Positions 9,916 to 19,441 of a stretch of DNA of 64,000 nt are shown in pieces. The DNA is from Orientallactaga sibirica (lineage: Eukaryota; Chordata; Mammalia; Rodentia; Dipodidae). Position 1 is the first letter of the stretch, and every line of letters starts with the position of its first letter. The stretch spans positions 13,498,501 through 13,562,500 of the forward strand of contig JAEOAD010000018.1 of the NCBI GenBank assembly GCA_036365145.1, in the 5' to 3' direction. The notes below the pieces were generated by a model. That model was not told the DNA's origin, made no database searches, and was given only the letters and a program-made list of their open reading frames with translations. The position numbers were made by a program, and so were the translations under genes.

Positions 9916-11640
9916 ATTACTGACACCTAGAGTTTTAGAATTAGTCAATTAATATTAGTTGTATTCCTACTTGACAAAATCAGTAATGTGAGTTGATGCT
10001 ACGTCCATCTTCAGTAGACAGGTAGAAAGGCATCTTGCTTGCTTAGTTTATAATTATGTCTTCCATCCTGGAGGGGATGAGATGTAGCCACTAACCACAA
10101 ATGTTTCTTTTTGTTGCACAAGTAGAATGACAGTTTTTTGGGGAAAAAGAATAAGTCAGATACTGTTTTTAAAATGTTAGGATACGTTGATTCATAAGAA
10201 ATGCCATAATTTTTTTTTTTTTGTAAAACATACAATTCCCTGTTTTATATGTCTGGCTTCTAAAAGCATAGAATACTTGATATCTCTGGTTCCTTGAAAT
10301 ATAGTCTGGTAAAGTAACTATATGTTCCCTGTTAAGGCTTTGATCTCCATTTTAACTGCATAGTTTTGCTTACTAGATTTGGAGAAACCATTCATTGGCT
10401 CTCCAAAGCTTTGATCTTTCCTAACATGCCTATGTGAGACTCCACAAAGTTATATCTCAAAAGAGATGCCAACATTTTAATACAATCATCAAAATAACTT
10501 GTAAGAAAAAGCAAACTTTTCACACAAATCCTATATTTAAAGATGCTTTCTTTCCAATAACATTCATTAAGCGGCCATCTGTTTGCTTTTGATTATCATC
10601 TGGACCACTAATAAGTGAATTTAATCTGAGCAATGTTATTTGCACGCTACTTCTAAATTTAGTGCTTTTCAAAGAAATCAGCAAGGCTTGCCTCCAGGAA
10701 ATATTGACTTTGATGTAACATCTGGTTTTCAGGGAATTTCTGTGTAGTGCCCAACTGGGCGGTGGACCAAAGGGCAAAGGGAAATCAAACGGCTTGGCCA
10801 GATTCATGTAATTAGTGATGACTAAGAATTACCTGCAGTTTCTATCTGGGGTTGAAAGTCCTAACAAGTCCTAGCCTTGCATTTCTCTTTTGAATCTTGT
10901 ATAGATAATGTGTATATAGACATAACACTTCTGTTTGTCCTAAATACTCACAAAGTGATAAATAAATGTGTGTAATTTTGTGAGGTTAATAATAGATTTA
11001 TTTACTGGTGCTATTCCATTGGTATTTTTCCACATATTTTGAGAAGAAAATAAACTCCCCTGAATTATCTTCCCATTTATTCAAATTTTTTTTAAGAGAA
11101 AGGAAATAGTTATTTCTAGAAAGTCTTCTATGAAAATAAATTAATCTTTTGCTTTTATGTGAAATGAAGGGTTAAACTGATGGACAACCCACTTGATGTA
11201 AGGTGAGTAGAAAGCATCAGAATTCAACCTTTTTCTCTTGTTATTTGTTTCTTCTATTCTCCTTCTCTGAGCTGGAGACCACAGAGCTGTCAACACTTAA
11301 AATGTGTGATTATGAAGAAAGTTCAAGGTTATCATGCTTTTCTTATAAAAGAAAGTCTTTTGTCACATTTTACTGAATCAATAATACATTTTATAATCAA
11401 TGTGTGACTTTAATATCCATGTACCAATTATAGTATCATATATTCCATCTGATTAGTGCTTTTAACTTTAAAATATTTTCACATTTATGAGTTAATCTTC
11501 TTAGGTTGTTATTATAAAATAATATGCATATTATGTATGTTACATTAGAATTGCTTAGAATTGTTTTTGTATTACCAGAAGAACTGTTCTAACTTTTATA
11601 TAGTTTATAGACTAAGAAATTTGAAATATTTTTTAATTTT
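9916..11640. other. Single-copy stretch; possible conserved element at 10500-10830
   Basis: No repeat recognised in 1.7 kb except a short T run. The 10500-10830 part is less AT-rich and free of simple repeats, with homeodomain-like ATTA sites; this is only a suggestion of a conserved noncoding element. Its 95-codon minus-strand open frame shows no domain. Confidence 0.35.
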
Positions 11641-11641
11641 T

Positions 11642-11862
11642 TAAAGTTTTCAAAATTTTTATTTATTTATTAGAGACAGAGAAGGAGAGAGAAAGAGAAA
11701 GAGAGAGAATGGGTACACCAGGACCTCTAGCTACTGCAAACAAACTCCAGATGCATGTACCACTATGTGTACCTGGCTTATGTGAGACTTGGAAAATCAA
11801 ATCTGTGTCCTTAGACTAAACAGGCAAGTGCCTTAACTGCTGAACGATCTCTCCAGCCCATT
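11642..11862 (-). mobile_element. ID-like tRNA-derived SINE (minus)
   Basis: TATTTATTTATTAGAGACAG, a GA-rich part, CTAGCTACTGCAAACAAACT, and CTGAACGATCTCTCCAGCCC at the right end. Confidence 0.9.
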
Positions 11863-11924
11863 TTTTATTTTTTAAGTTTTTATTTTATTTTTAATTTATT
11901 AGAAAATTGAAATTCTAATCTACA

Positions 11925-12085
11925 CATTGACTTTAACTCTCAGCTTTACTAGCTGCGACCTTATGTAAATCATTAGATCTTTCATGTCCTCATGTGTTGA
12001 GCACTGAGAGAGTGGAATGGGATTATATGAAAGCTGTCAGCACAGTGCACTCCTACACATAAAATAGTTGGGAAATAGTCTTTGA
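11925..12085 (-). repeat. MIR SINE relic (minus)
   Basis: Faded MIR core in antisense: CTTTACTAGCTGCGACCTTA (element's 'tagctgtgtgacctt' region), TCATGTCCTCATGTGTTGAG, then GTGGAATGGGATTATATGAA. An ancient mammalian element, recognised from its order of motifs. Confidence 0.55.
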
Positions 12086-12599
12086 TTTTCTTCTTTGTCC
12101 CTCTCCCCCTTAAAATGAAATAATGCCTTGTGCTAGCTCTTGCCTGATTCTTAGGAAGGTTATGAAAAATCACAGATGTATTATGGAGTGAGAAAGATCT
12201 TGAAAAATCTTAGAAACCTTAGTTAAAAACCTCAATGAAATGGTGTGGTAAACACTTCTAGTATTCTGCTCTTTGGGGGTGATGCCACCATGACTTCCTT
12301 TGAGGGAATTCCTTTTATTTTATGAGCTGGATTAGGAGGGCTCTCAAAGTGACATGACTTTCCTGTGTCCTAAGCTGGTCTTAGGGCCCAAACCATTCCA
12401 ATATACCTCCCTTGAGACTTGAATCCTGATAAAATTACACAAAATCAGGTTAAGTCACTTGGAATTCTGAAGTGATCTTCAAGAAAAAAAAAAGCCATGT
12501 AATATGGTGAGGTACTGAGAGCCAGGTAGCTTGGTTTAAACCATATGGTTATATTTTCAGTGAACATAGAGCTAGAGCAAGCTTATGGCTGAAGTGACT

Positions 12600-12745
12600 A
12601 TAGCTAGGGCAAATTAACTTTAGCCTACATTTTATTATATGTAAAATGGAACAATTAGTAGTATCCAATTTCCAGTGCTGTTTTGAGAATTAAATGCCTG
12701 TGTATATTGAAAGGACTTAGACTACTGCTTGCATAGTTTGGATAT
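12600..12745 (-). repeat. MIR SINE relic (minus)
   Basis: The motifs TATGTAAAATGGAACAATTA, TTTTGAGAATTAAATGCCTG and AAAGGACTTAGACTACTGC follow the MIR antisense order (few bases between 'aaaatgg' and 'gaggattaaatg'). Confidence 0.65.
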
Positions 12746-12889
12746 GATATTCATCATAACAACAGTTGTAAACACTGGCTGTGTGACTGCTCTGGGCCTT
12801 GAGATCTGAGACCTGCCTTGCTGTTGCTTTTCCTTGATCATAGTTCTCCAGTATTCTCTTTATTTCACTGTTAAATGGCAGTGAGCAAG

Positions 12890-13080
12890 AAGAATTGTGA
12901 GGTCAGAGGGGAAACACAGGAAGATCATGTAGGGCTTTAATCTATCTATACATTAAGGACTCTGGGCTTTTTCTTAGTGTGCTGGGTACAGTGTTGTCCT
13001 GGAGATAGCTTGCACCGCTATAAGAGATCAATGACATCACATCTTTTCCCAACCCAGTGTTCAGTTATTTGACACTGACC
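12890..13080 (+). repeat. Ancient unassigned repeat, fragment A
   Basis: Contains the AAGATCATGTAGGGCTTTAA and AAGGACTCTGGGCTTTTTCT pattern. It resembles a medium-age mammalian repeat of which further parts occur at 23860-24600, 28640-30680 (interrupted) and 57120-57480. I cannot name the family. Confidence 0.4.
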
Positions 13081-13126
13081 AGTACCCCATGAATGGAAAA
13101 TTTTGGGGGCACATAAGAGTAAGGTG

Positions 13127-13445
13127 GTGCTGAGCAGATGGTTCAGTGGATCCAGTCCTTGATGACCTGAGTTTGCATCTCTAGCACCTACATAAAATGC
13201 TGGTGTGGTGATGTTCTACAATCCTAAGAAAGTAGAGACAGTTAATCCTTGGAGCTTACTGGCTAGCTAGTCTAGCCAAATTGGTGAGAGACCCTGTCTC
13301 AAAGTATATGGTGAAGCCTTGATTTAGAAAGACATCCGATGTTGACATATGGCTTCCACATGCATGTGTACACTTGTGCATATGCAGCCACACATACACA
13401 TGCACCTAAACACACAAAAACATGCATACACACTACACACACACA
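13127..13445 (+). mobile_element. B4-type SINE (plus)
   Basis: An ID-like head (TGAGCAGATGGTTCAGTGGA, TGACCTGAGTTTGCATCTC) is joined to a B1-like middle (TGGCTAGCTAGTCTAGCC, GTGAGAGACCCTGTCTCAAA) and a CA-rich tail (about 13390-13443). This dimer structure is that of rodent B4/RSINE. Confidence 0.75.
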
Positions 13446-13654
13446 AAGGAAGGGGAGGCAAGCATTGTTAATTTTTATAATAACTTATCAAGTGGACTGA
13501 AGCTACCTCAAGATAATTTTGGCTTTTAATTTGCCACTTTCTAGCTCTCTGTAATCATGAAGGTCTAATTAGTCAATTAATTTGCAGAATCTTTAATGTA
13601 GGTGTGGCTTTTACAGGAAACTTTAGTTCACAGAGTCTATAGCAAAGAGTAACT

Positions 13655-14590
13655 TTGTCGAAGACAGCATATGTGTGTGAGACCAAACACAGAGAGACCT
13701 GGCCAGAATCTGGAAGAGGGTCAGTCCCCAGACAGTTAGCTAGTCTAGTACCAGAGGGTGCTACACTAGCAACTGGGGGAAAATGTCTGATATTGGTCCA
13801 AATAACTGGCAGTCTAAGATACCCAGCAGGAAACAACCTGATGTAATGCTCATACAAATGCAGTAATGGCAAATAGCCATGGTGGGTAACCAACTGCTCT
13901 TGATTTGGCTAATAGATCCACTCAGTGGAATGGAACTCATTGCTGGAACTGGGAAATAAGTCAAAACCAGGTACAAAAAATGAGCTCAGTCTCCAAGATC
14001 AAGATACCATCAAATGTGGGCTAGAAGAGAGCCAACGCATATAAAATTCCCTCCAAAACATCTATGGTCATCCCTTCTATCTAGTACTAACTTCTCTCTC
14101 CGTTGGAGAATTTTGCCTATCTTTTTTCAGATGGACAATGAACCTGAAGGGAGGATCAGCTAATCACACCTCACCAGGGCCCCAGCTGAAACCATAGAAC
14201 AACTCAGGGGAAGGGCAAGAATACAGTGTCCATGGCAATCAAGACACCAGAAAAAGGCTGAAGGAGATAAACACAGAGAACATCCAACTCCAACTAAGCC
14301 AGATATCCAAAGACACAGAGGCTCCCAAAACCTCATCACTGAAGCAGAACTAAAATGACCCCAATGTGGCTCAGGGAAATTCGTGGAAGAGGGGGCGGAA
14401 AGATTGTTAGAGTCACAAGTTGGGGCATTATGCACAGAGACTGGGGCCTACCCACCAGAACTCTTGACTACCCCCACAATGCATGACCCACATTCCCCAT
14501 TGATAAGGGTCCCTTTGGAAGAGGGCAGACAGGGAGGAGGACAATGGAACCAATACTATGAATGTAAAAATGTAAAATCAGAATAATATC
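13655..14590 (+). repeat. L1 3'UTR fragment, copy 1 (plus)
   Basis: Collinear with the L1 3' ends at 32006-33556 (minus) and 38865-40650 (plus): shared GTGTGTGAGACCAAACACAG, CAGTCCCCAGACAGTTAGCT, AACCTGATGTAATGCTCATA and GAACATCCAACTCCAACTAA blocks. Sense is set by copy 3, which has L1 ORF2 C-terminal sequence upstream. The copy is 5'-truncated inside the 3'UTR and ends with AAAATCAGAATAATATC. No target duplication seen. Its antisense strand carries a 106-codon open frame (13573-13893) shared with the other copies. Confidence 0.8.
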
Positions 14591-14604
14591 AATTATATAT
14601 ATAT

Positions 14605-14908
14605 GCAAATGGCTCAGTGGATAGTCTTTGCTGCATAAGGGAGATGACCTGAGTATGGTTACGCAGAGCCCACATGAAGCTGGGTGACTTCCAAGATGAG
14701 ATTGGAGATGGAGACAAAAGAATACCCCAGAAGAGGGCCAGCTATCCTGGAGTATTCAGAGATGAACAAAAATGACCAATTTTCAAATGATGAAGGTGAA
14801 AGATGAGGACCAACAACTGAGGTGGTCCTGACTTCCACATGTGTGTGCTGCGGTAAGCACATGCCTGCACTCACACACATGAACACACGCCCAGAGACAG
14901 ATTTTTAA
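14605..14908 (+). mobile_element. B4-type SINE, decayed (plus)
   Basis: GCAAATGGCTCAGTGGATAG, GATGACCTGAGTATGGTTAC, GACTTCCACATGTGTGTGC and a CACACACATGAACACACG tail. The middle is altered. It directly follows the L1 3' end. Confidence 0.65.
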
Positions 14909-15384
14909 AAAAGGAAGAAAGAGCTTGTACTTAATGGTTGCAGCACTCAAAGCACTCTGTGAAGCCAAATTATTATCAAGAGTTAGGAACTGAAATCAAA
15001 GCCTTGAGGTGGGTGTTAGCTAAATATCTAGAGTGCTCACTTTTTCCTTAAGACAAAGATAGCCTTCAACCTAAAAATGTACCTGTTTTGTAAAGACTTT
15101 AACAGAGAAATTCTCTCCAAGGCCTAAAGAAACTTCTTAAAAGGTTTCTACACACACAAAAAAAATTCATACTGACTCTGAGGTCACACTATAGTGGTGA
15201 AGTTATATGATAGTTCTTAAGAGAACAGGTGCTGAAGCCCAAATGTCTGGGTTCAAATATCAGCTTTGTCCAATTTCCATCAAATTGGTAGAGCAGTTCT
15301 AGATAGCAGGTTTTGTTTCACAGGGAAAATACACATGACTGTGTCTTAGCTCCAAATCTTTTCTTTTCTCTCTCTTTTATTTAT

Positions 15385-15553
15385 TTAGTTTTTTTCTGTT
15401 GTTGTTTTTTGTTTTTTGAAGTAGGGTTGTACTTTAGCCCAGGCTGACCTGGTATTCACTATGTAGTCTCAGAGTGGCCTTGAACTCACAGCAGTTCTCC
15501 TACCTCTGCCTCATCAGTGCTGGGATTAAAGGTGGGTGCCAACACACCCAGTC
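15385..15553 (-). mobile_element. B1-type SINE (minus)
   Basis: GTTTTTTGAAGTAGGGTTG, CCAGGCTGACCTGGTATTCA, GTGCTGGGATTAAAGGTGG and AACACACCCAGTCC. Similar CCAAATCTT/CCAAGTCTT sequences flank it, perhaps a mutated target duplication. Confidence 0.9.
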
Positions 15554-15929
15554 CAAGTCTTCTTTTCACAAATAACAAATATTACTTTCGCCCACATGTC
15601 ATTGGCTAAAGCATAAGATCAAGCATCACATTGAAATAGTGGGGCTATTTAACCATCTTACAGAAGGGCAGCACAAGTCACAAGATCATGCCTGATTTTG
15701 ATCTTATTGAGAGAGTGATGACAAAATTAGAAGTTCTCATTAACAAACACCTAGAAAGAATAGACCAGAGAATTATAACCTAGAGGCTCATTAGAAGAAA
15801 ACAGCTTTTCAACTGCAGACTTTATATCAGATTTGTGAGTCTGAGTTTCTGTGAGTGTAATGTCTGGATTTTAGACTTGCCAGCTATTGCTTGGATTTCT
15901 TCCCTGGCTACCCCACAGGCATGGTACAA

Positions 15930-16090
15930 CATCTCTGCCACTTACTCTGCCCCCTGCATCTCATCATTTTTCTGTGAAACGAGGTAGACCAGTTGTCATC
16001 CACTTGACTTACAGTTATGTTGTGAGGATTAATGAGTTAAAGTTTGAAAAATGTCTCCAGCTCTGGAAAATGATAAATAGGAAGCATAAT
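15930..16090 (-). repeat. MIR SINE relic (minus)
   Basis: CTGCCACTTACTCTGCCCCC, then TTCTGTGAAACGAGGTAGAC, GTTGTGAGGATTAATGAGTT and GAAAAATGTCTCCAGCTC follow MIR antisense order. Confidence 0.7.
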
Positions 16091-16099
16091 TATTGGTAT

Positions 16100-17100
16100 T
16101 TTCTCATCTTTATTTGGACTTGAAAGGCCTTTCTAGTCACCTTTGAAATTTTGACATAAGCTGGCTATAGTGGTGAATTTAATTTGTTTTACCTCCCTTC
16201 TGTTTGACATTTCCTTACCCTCACCCTATCACTGTGACTTTAAAGAAGGAATTTCAACTTTAACCTTTCAAGTGTCCATCTGTTGAGATTTGTGGTTCTT
16301 ATTATTTTCTATATTTTATCCTATCATTTATAAGAATGTGCTCTCAGACCTACACTATTAACTAAATAACATGGGGATGTAAAGGGCATGCTATAGTCGC
16401 ACATTTATTCTCTATGGTGCCTGGTAGGTTTGTAGGGTGGGTCAGTGATTAATCAACACAGGCTTCTCACAAGCTCTCATTCTGAAAACCTCACTACTAA
16501 TTTAAAAGAGTTCAAAACAAATGCTTATTAACATTTTCAGCACATTAGCATGTAGGGACTTTCCATGTCTGTCCATGCCCAGCTTTGACCAGAGAGCACA
16601 CAGAGGAAAGTTGGGGGAAGAATAGTCTATGTAGAAGCTATTATTTCAGGGATGAAATTAAAATCATTGTCATTATGTATACTGTGATTTGGCTTTTAGG
16701 GTTCAGAAATAAACTGGCAATTCTTTCCAGGCAGGCACATTTAGAATCTCTAAATAACATGTAAATTTTCCATTTTTGCATCTTTACTAGGGTCACTATA
16801 GAGCAGTACCTTCTGCAGATTCACTTTTTCCCATGTTTCATGCCTTTACCAACTGACTCACATTTGACTCACCTGACTCCAATAATGCATCATTTGGCTT
16901 TCTGTATGCACTAATGGAGGCAGTTTGGATGGGTAGATCATACCATTAAAGAGTTAACTCACATACAGAGTGGCTCAATAGGTTATATGTAAAATTTCAA
17001 TCAGGAAGAAGAGAGTTCAAGTTTTGACTCATTCTTCTATCCAATCAGTACAAATTTATAGTAAGTATACTAGGTGTGCATTGTCTGCTACACTAGTGCA
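16100..17100. other. No recognisable feature
   Basis: Single-copy-looking DNA left of the provirus. No exon or repeat recognised. Confidence 0.55.
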
Positions 17101-17106
17101 TCCAGT
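17101..17106 (+). repeat. Provirus target duplication, left (TCCAGT)
   Basis: The six bases TCCAGT directly precede the 5' LTR and recur at 21691-21696 directly after the 3' LTR. A 6-bp duplication fits class II (betaretrovirus-like) integrase and shows that both LTRs belong to a single insertion. Confidence 0.93.
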
Positions 17107-17508
17107 TGTTGGGCCCTAAGAGGCCTGGGTGCGAGGCTCAGTGGAACTTCCTGAGCCTAGCTAGAGTTTGGTGACCTGTCTTTGGCCTATTACTTCCACT
17201 TAGGAGTGACTCAGCAAGACCTAAGCCAAAACTGCCTCCACCAAGCTACTGCTAACGTGGTGAAATACTATTGGCCCCTACACCTTTATCCCATCCTGAG
17301 ATCCCACCCTCTTTCTCAAGGCTATATAAACACCTTCCTACTACAATAAAATGAGATCTTGCTTCGACAAGACTCCCGACCCAGTGTGTTTTTCTCTCCG
17401 GTGCCTTGGAGGAGGGGTTCTGGGTCACCAACACCATCCTGCTCAGCCCCAAGAAGGGACCGGCTGGACCGGCTCCTTCTTCAGCCCTACCTGCCGGAGG
17501 ACCCGACA
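17107..17508 (+). mobile_element. 5' LTR of class II endogenous retrovirus
   Basis: A 402-bp LTR starting TGTTGGGCCCTAAGAGGCC and ending GAGGACCCGACA. It pairs with the 3' LTR at 21284-21690. I count about 33 substitutions plus two small indels by eye, roughly 8% divergence, so the insertion is old. The U3 has a TATA box at 17323-17329. An AATAAA at 17345-17350 lies about 20 bases further, so the poly(A) signal sits at or just before the expected cap site. The segment after it would be R/U5. It is the presumed promoter of the element; no evidence of activity is visible. Confidence 0.95.
17323..17350 (+). promoter_or_regulatory. 5' LTR TATA box and AATAAA signal
   Basis: TATATAA at 17323-17329 in a CTCAAGGCTATATAAACACC context, then AATAAA at 17345-17350. 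The same arrangement is kept in the 3' LTR (TATA box 21500-21506, AATAAA 21522-21527). Confidence 0.8.
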
Positions 17509-17511
17509 GAC

Positions 17512-17529
17512 TGGTGCCCCGTGTGAGGA
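17512..17529 (+). promoter_or_regulatory. Primer-binding site
   Basis: TGGTGCCCCGTGTGAGGA begins 3 bases after the 5' LTR end, the right place for a tRNA primer-binding site, and starts with TGG, complementary to the tRNA CCA end. It is not the usual lysine-tRNA site of betaretroviruses. By memory it most resembles the complement of an elongator methionine tRNA 3' end, with about three mismatches. The tRNA identity is uncertain. Confidence 0.7.
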
Positions 17530-17654
17530 CCTCTCTCTTTCCTGCCCACGGAAGAATGCTGACGGGCCAATCGGTCTGCAGGTGAATGTACCCGCATAAG
17601 TTATGAGGTAGTCTTCATATCTAATGCTCTGACCTTTGATTCTGTAACCTGTGC

Positions 17655-18311
17655 TTGCTTATCAACATCTTTTTGTTCCCTTTCTCTTTCCTTTCACTTT
17701 GGGGTTGCACGCAAGCTGCATCTGTGGCGCCTGTATTTCTGAACAGGTCATACGTCCCTGGTGGACACACCGTATGGGCATACGGCCGTGGAGTAACGAC
17801 CCACGGAAGTCCCCCTCTAAGCACAAGATATGTGGGTCCTAAACATTCTATCTGTTTGTCTCAGCTGGCCCCGGCATTAGGAGTTATAGTTTGCATGATC
17901 ATCCTTTGGGCTATCATTTTTGATCTGGGTTATTATTTTCTCAGTCTCCTTGATTCAAGAGTGTCCCAGCCTAGCCCGCCCCTCAAACATCACCAAGCCA
18001 TAATGGGCAACCTCCCTCCCCATGAAAGGACACCACAATTGCAGGCTTTTAAGGTCCTCCTCCTGCAATGTGGCTTAAAAGTGAAACAAAAGGACCTCCA
18101 TGGCTTTTGGGATGAAACTTTTGTTTTAGTCCCATGGATTAGTTCAATCCTCCTTGCCATAATTGCCAGCCTTAAAGGCTTCTCTGGGGAGGAAGTCATT
18201 TCTGCCCATAACAAAAGCTGTAAGGAAAAATGGAAACTGGCTCTGAAGATCTCGTCCCTCCGAAGGCCGCCACCCAAACCGCCACCGGCCCGCTGCCTTT
18301 TCAGCCCATAG
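17655..18311 (+). pseudogene. gag: Gag matrix-like fragment with in-frame hydrophobic leader
   Basis: An open frame of 218 codons. From residue 117 (ATG at 18003) it begins MGNLPPHERTPQLQAF, a Met-Gly start suited to N-myristoylation, and goes on with KQKDLHGFWDETFVLVPWI, a pattern like the matrix domain of betaretrovirus-type Gag that targets the assembling particle to membrane. Residues 1-116 form an in-frame extension with an N-terminal hydrophobic run (residues 4-16) and a strong membrane-type segment (about 71-99). The frame stops at TAG 18309-18311 after a proline-rich stretch. Capsid, nucleocapsid, protease and most of reverse transcriptase are absent. The real Gag start is probably 18003; the leader may be chance or a glyco-Gag-like extension. 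Confidence 0.7.
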
Positions 18312-18600
18312 CCACTGCCTGTGGCAATCGTGCTCACAACCACCCCTCCCCCTCTTTACCCTTGGAAGGACCTTGGCCTGATCCATCCTGGACACACCCA
18401 GGCAGCTGCCAGTTCACTAACACACACCATTGCCTCACCCTTCGCCGCTTTCCCATTAACGTAGGGCTGGAGGCAACATCCAGGCCCTGATACCCCACCC
18501 CCCTCTCTGATCTGGCTCTTATCCGCAAGGCAGCCCAGGAATCTGACATTGACTCTTACTTTGAACAGGTCCTTTTACATACAATGGGCCATCCACCTCC
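18312..18600 (+). pseudogene. Proline-rich Gag-like remnant
   Basis: In the frame of 18230-18490 the translation is Pro/Thr/Ser-rich (e.g. PLPFQPIATACGN, LPLEGPWPDPSW), as in linkers after matrix. It ends without a recognisable capsid. A deletion then joins Gag-like sequence to pol at about 18590. Confidence 0.4.
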
Positions 18601-19243
18601 AGACTTACTGAGCACATTCGCTCACACACTGGTCTGCCTAACTTTATTGCTAATGGGAATTTGCAGGTAGACAAATTTATTGCTGTCTCCTCCTTGCTAC
18701 CCTTAGAACAAGCTAGATGTTTACACCAAATGTTCCATCTATCCCCCACTAACCTAAGAACCCTACATCCTGAGCTCTCACTTGGCCAATGCAAGCATTT
18801 AGCCCGTACCTGTAAAGCATGTTCTCCCCCCATACCCCTTAGGCCCCCTACAGCCTCAAGGAGTCAATCAATCCTAGAGGCTTTACCCCAAATTCTATCT
18901 GGCAGATGGATGTTACCCACATACCTTCCTTTGGTAACCTCAAATATGTCCATGTCATTGTGGACACTTACTCTAAGCTTACTTTTGCTATTGTTCTCTC
19001 AGGGGATAAGGCATCCCATGTCATTAAGGTGACAAAACCGCTATGTTGGTTGTGGACGTGCCTTGGTCAATTAAAACTAATAATGGCCCTACATACACAT
19101 CTGCCCAATTCACAACCTTCATGGAATCTTGGAAAATAAAATATTCCCTTGGGATCCCCTACAACCCACAAGGACAAGCCATCATGGAGAGAACTAACCA
19201 GATTACAGACTACATTATCAAGGGCAGGGACACCTCTGTCTGA
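18600..19243 (+). pseudogene. pol: Broken RNase H tail plus integrase, module 1
   Basis: Starts with the end of RNase H (HIRSHTGLPNFIANGN at about 18610-18660). Next comes the integrase zinc-binding domain in frame with 18661 (LHQMFH giving His-x3-His, and CKAC giving the Cys pair). The catalytic core follows after a frameshift: [16 protein letters not shown] from 18906. After another frameshift near 19040 come [22 protein letters not shown] and a TGA at 19241-19243. The second catalytic aspartate is replaced by Asn in the NNGP motif. Two frameshifts and this change make it non-functional. It is clearly different in sequence from the second module at 19431-20786. Confidence 0.85.
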
Positions 19244-19441
19244 TCGTTTGGCACAGAGCATCATTTTATTGTCACCCCCTTTAAGGTAACAGACTTCACT
19301 TGGCTTCAAAGAAATAACAACAGGGTTGCTATGGCCCTTGAGGGGATTCTGGTTATAGTTGATTATCACTATGGTCCTCATAAATGGATGAGCTCCTTCT
19401 CTAGGTTGGAGTGGAGACCCCCCCAGGCTTTTTCTATCTAA
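19244..19441 (+). pseudogene. Unidentified 64-codon continuation after module 1
   Basis: In the same frame as the module 1 integrase end, after its TGA, 64 more codons are open (19247-19438, then TAA). They encode a segment with TPFKVTDFTWLQRNNN and YHYGPHKWMSSFSRLEW. It does not look like the integrase C-terminal domain of module 2. I cannot assign it. It lies at the junction between the two pol modules. Confidence 0.4.

Noticed and set aside
17990..18395. 117- and 83-codon minus-strand frames opposite gag
   Set aside because: Shadows of the GC-richer retroviral coding strand, with no independent features.
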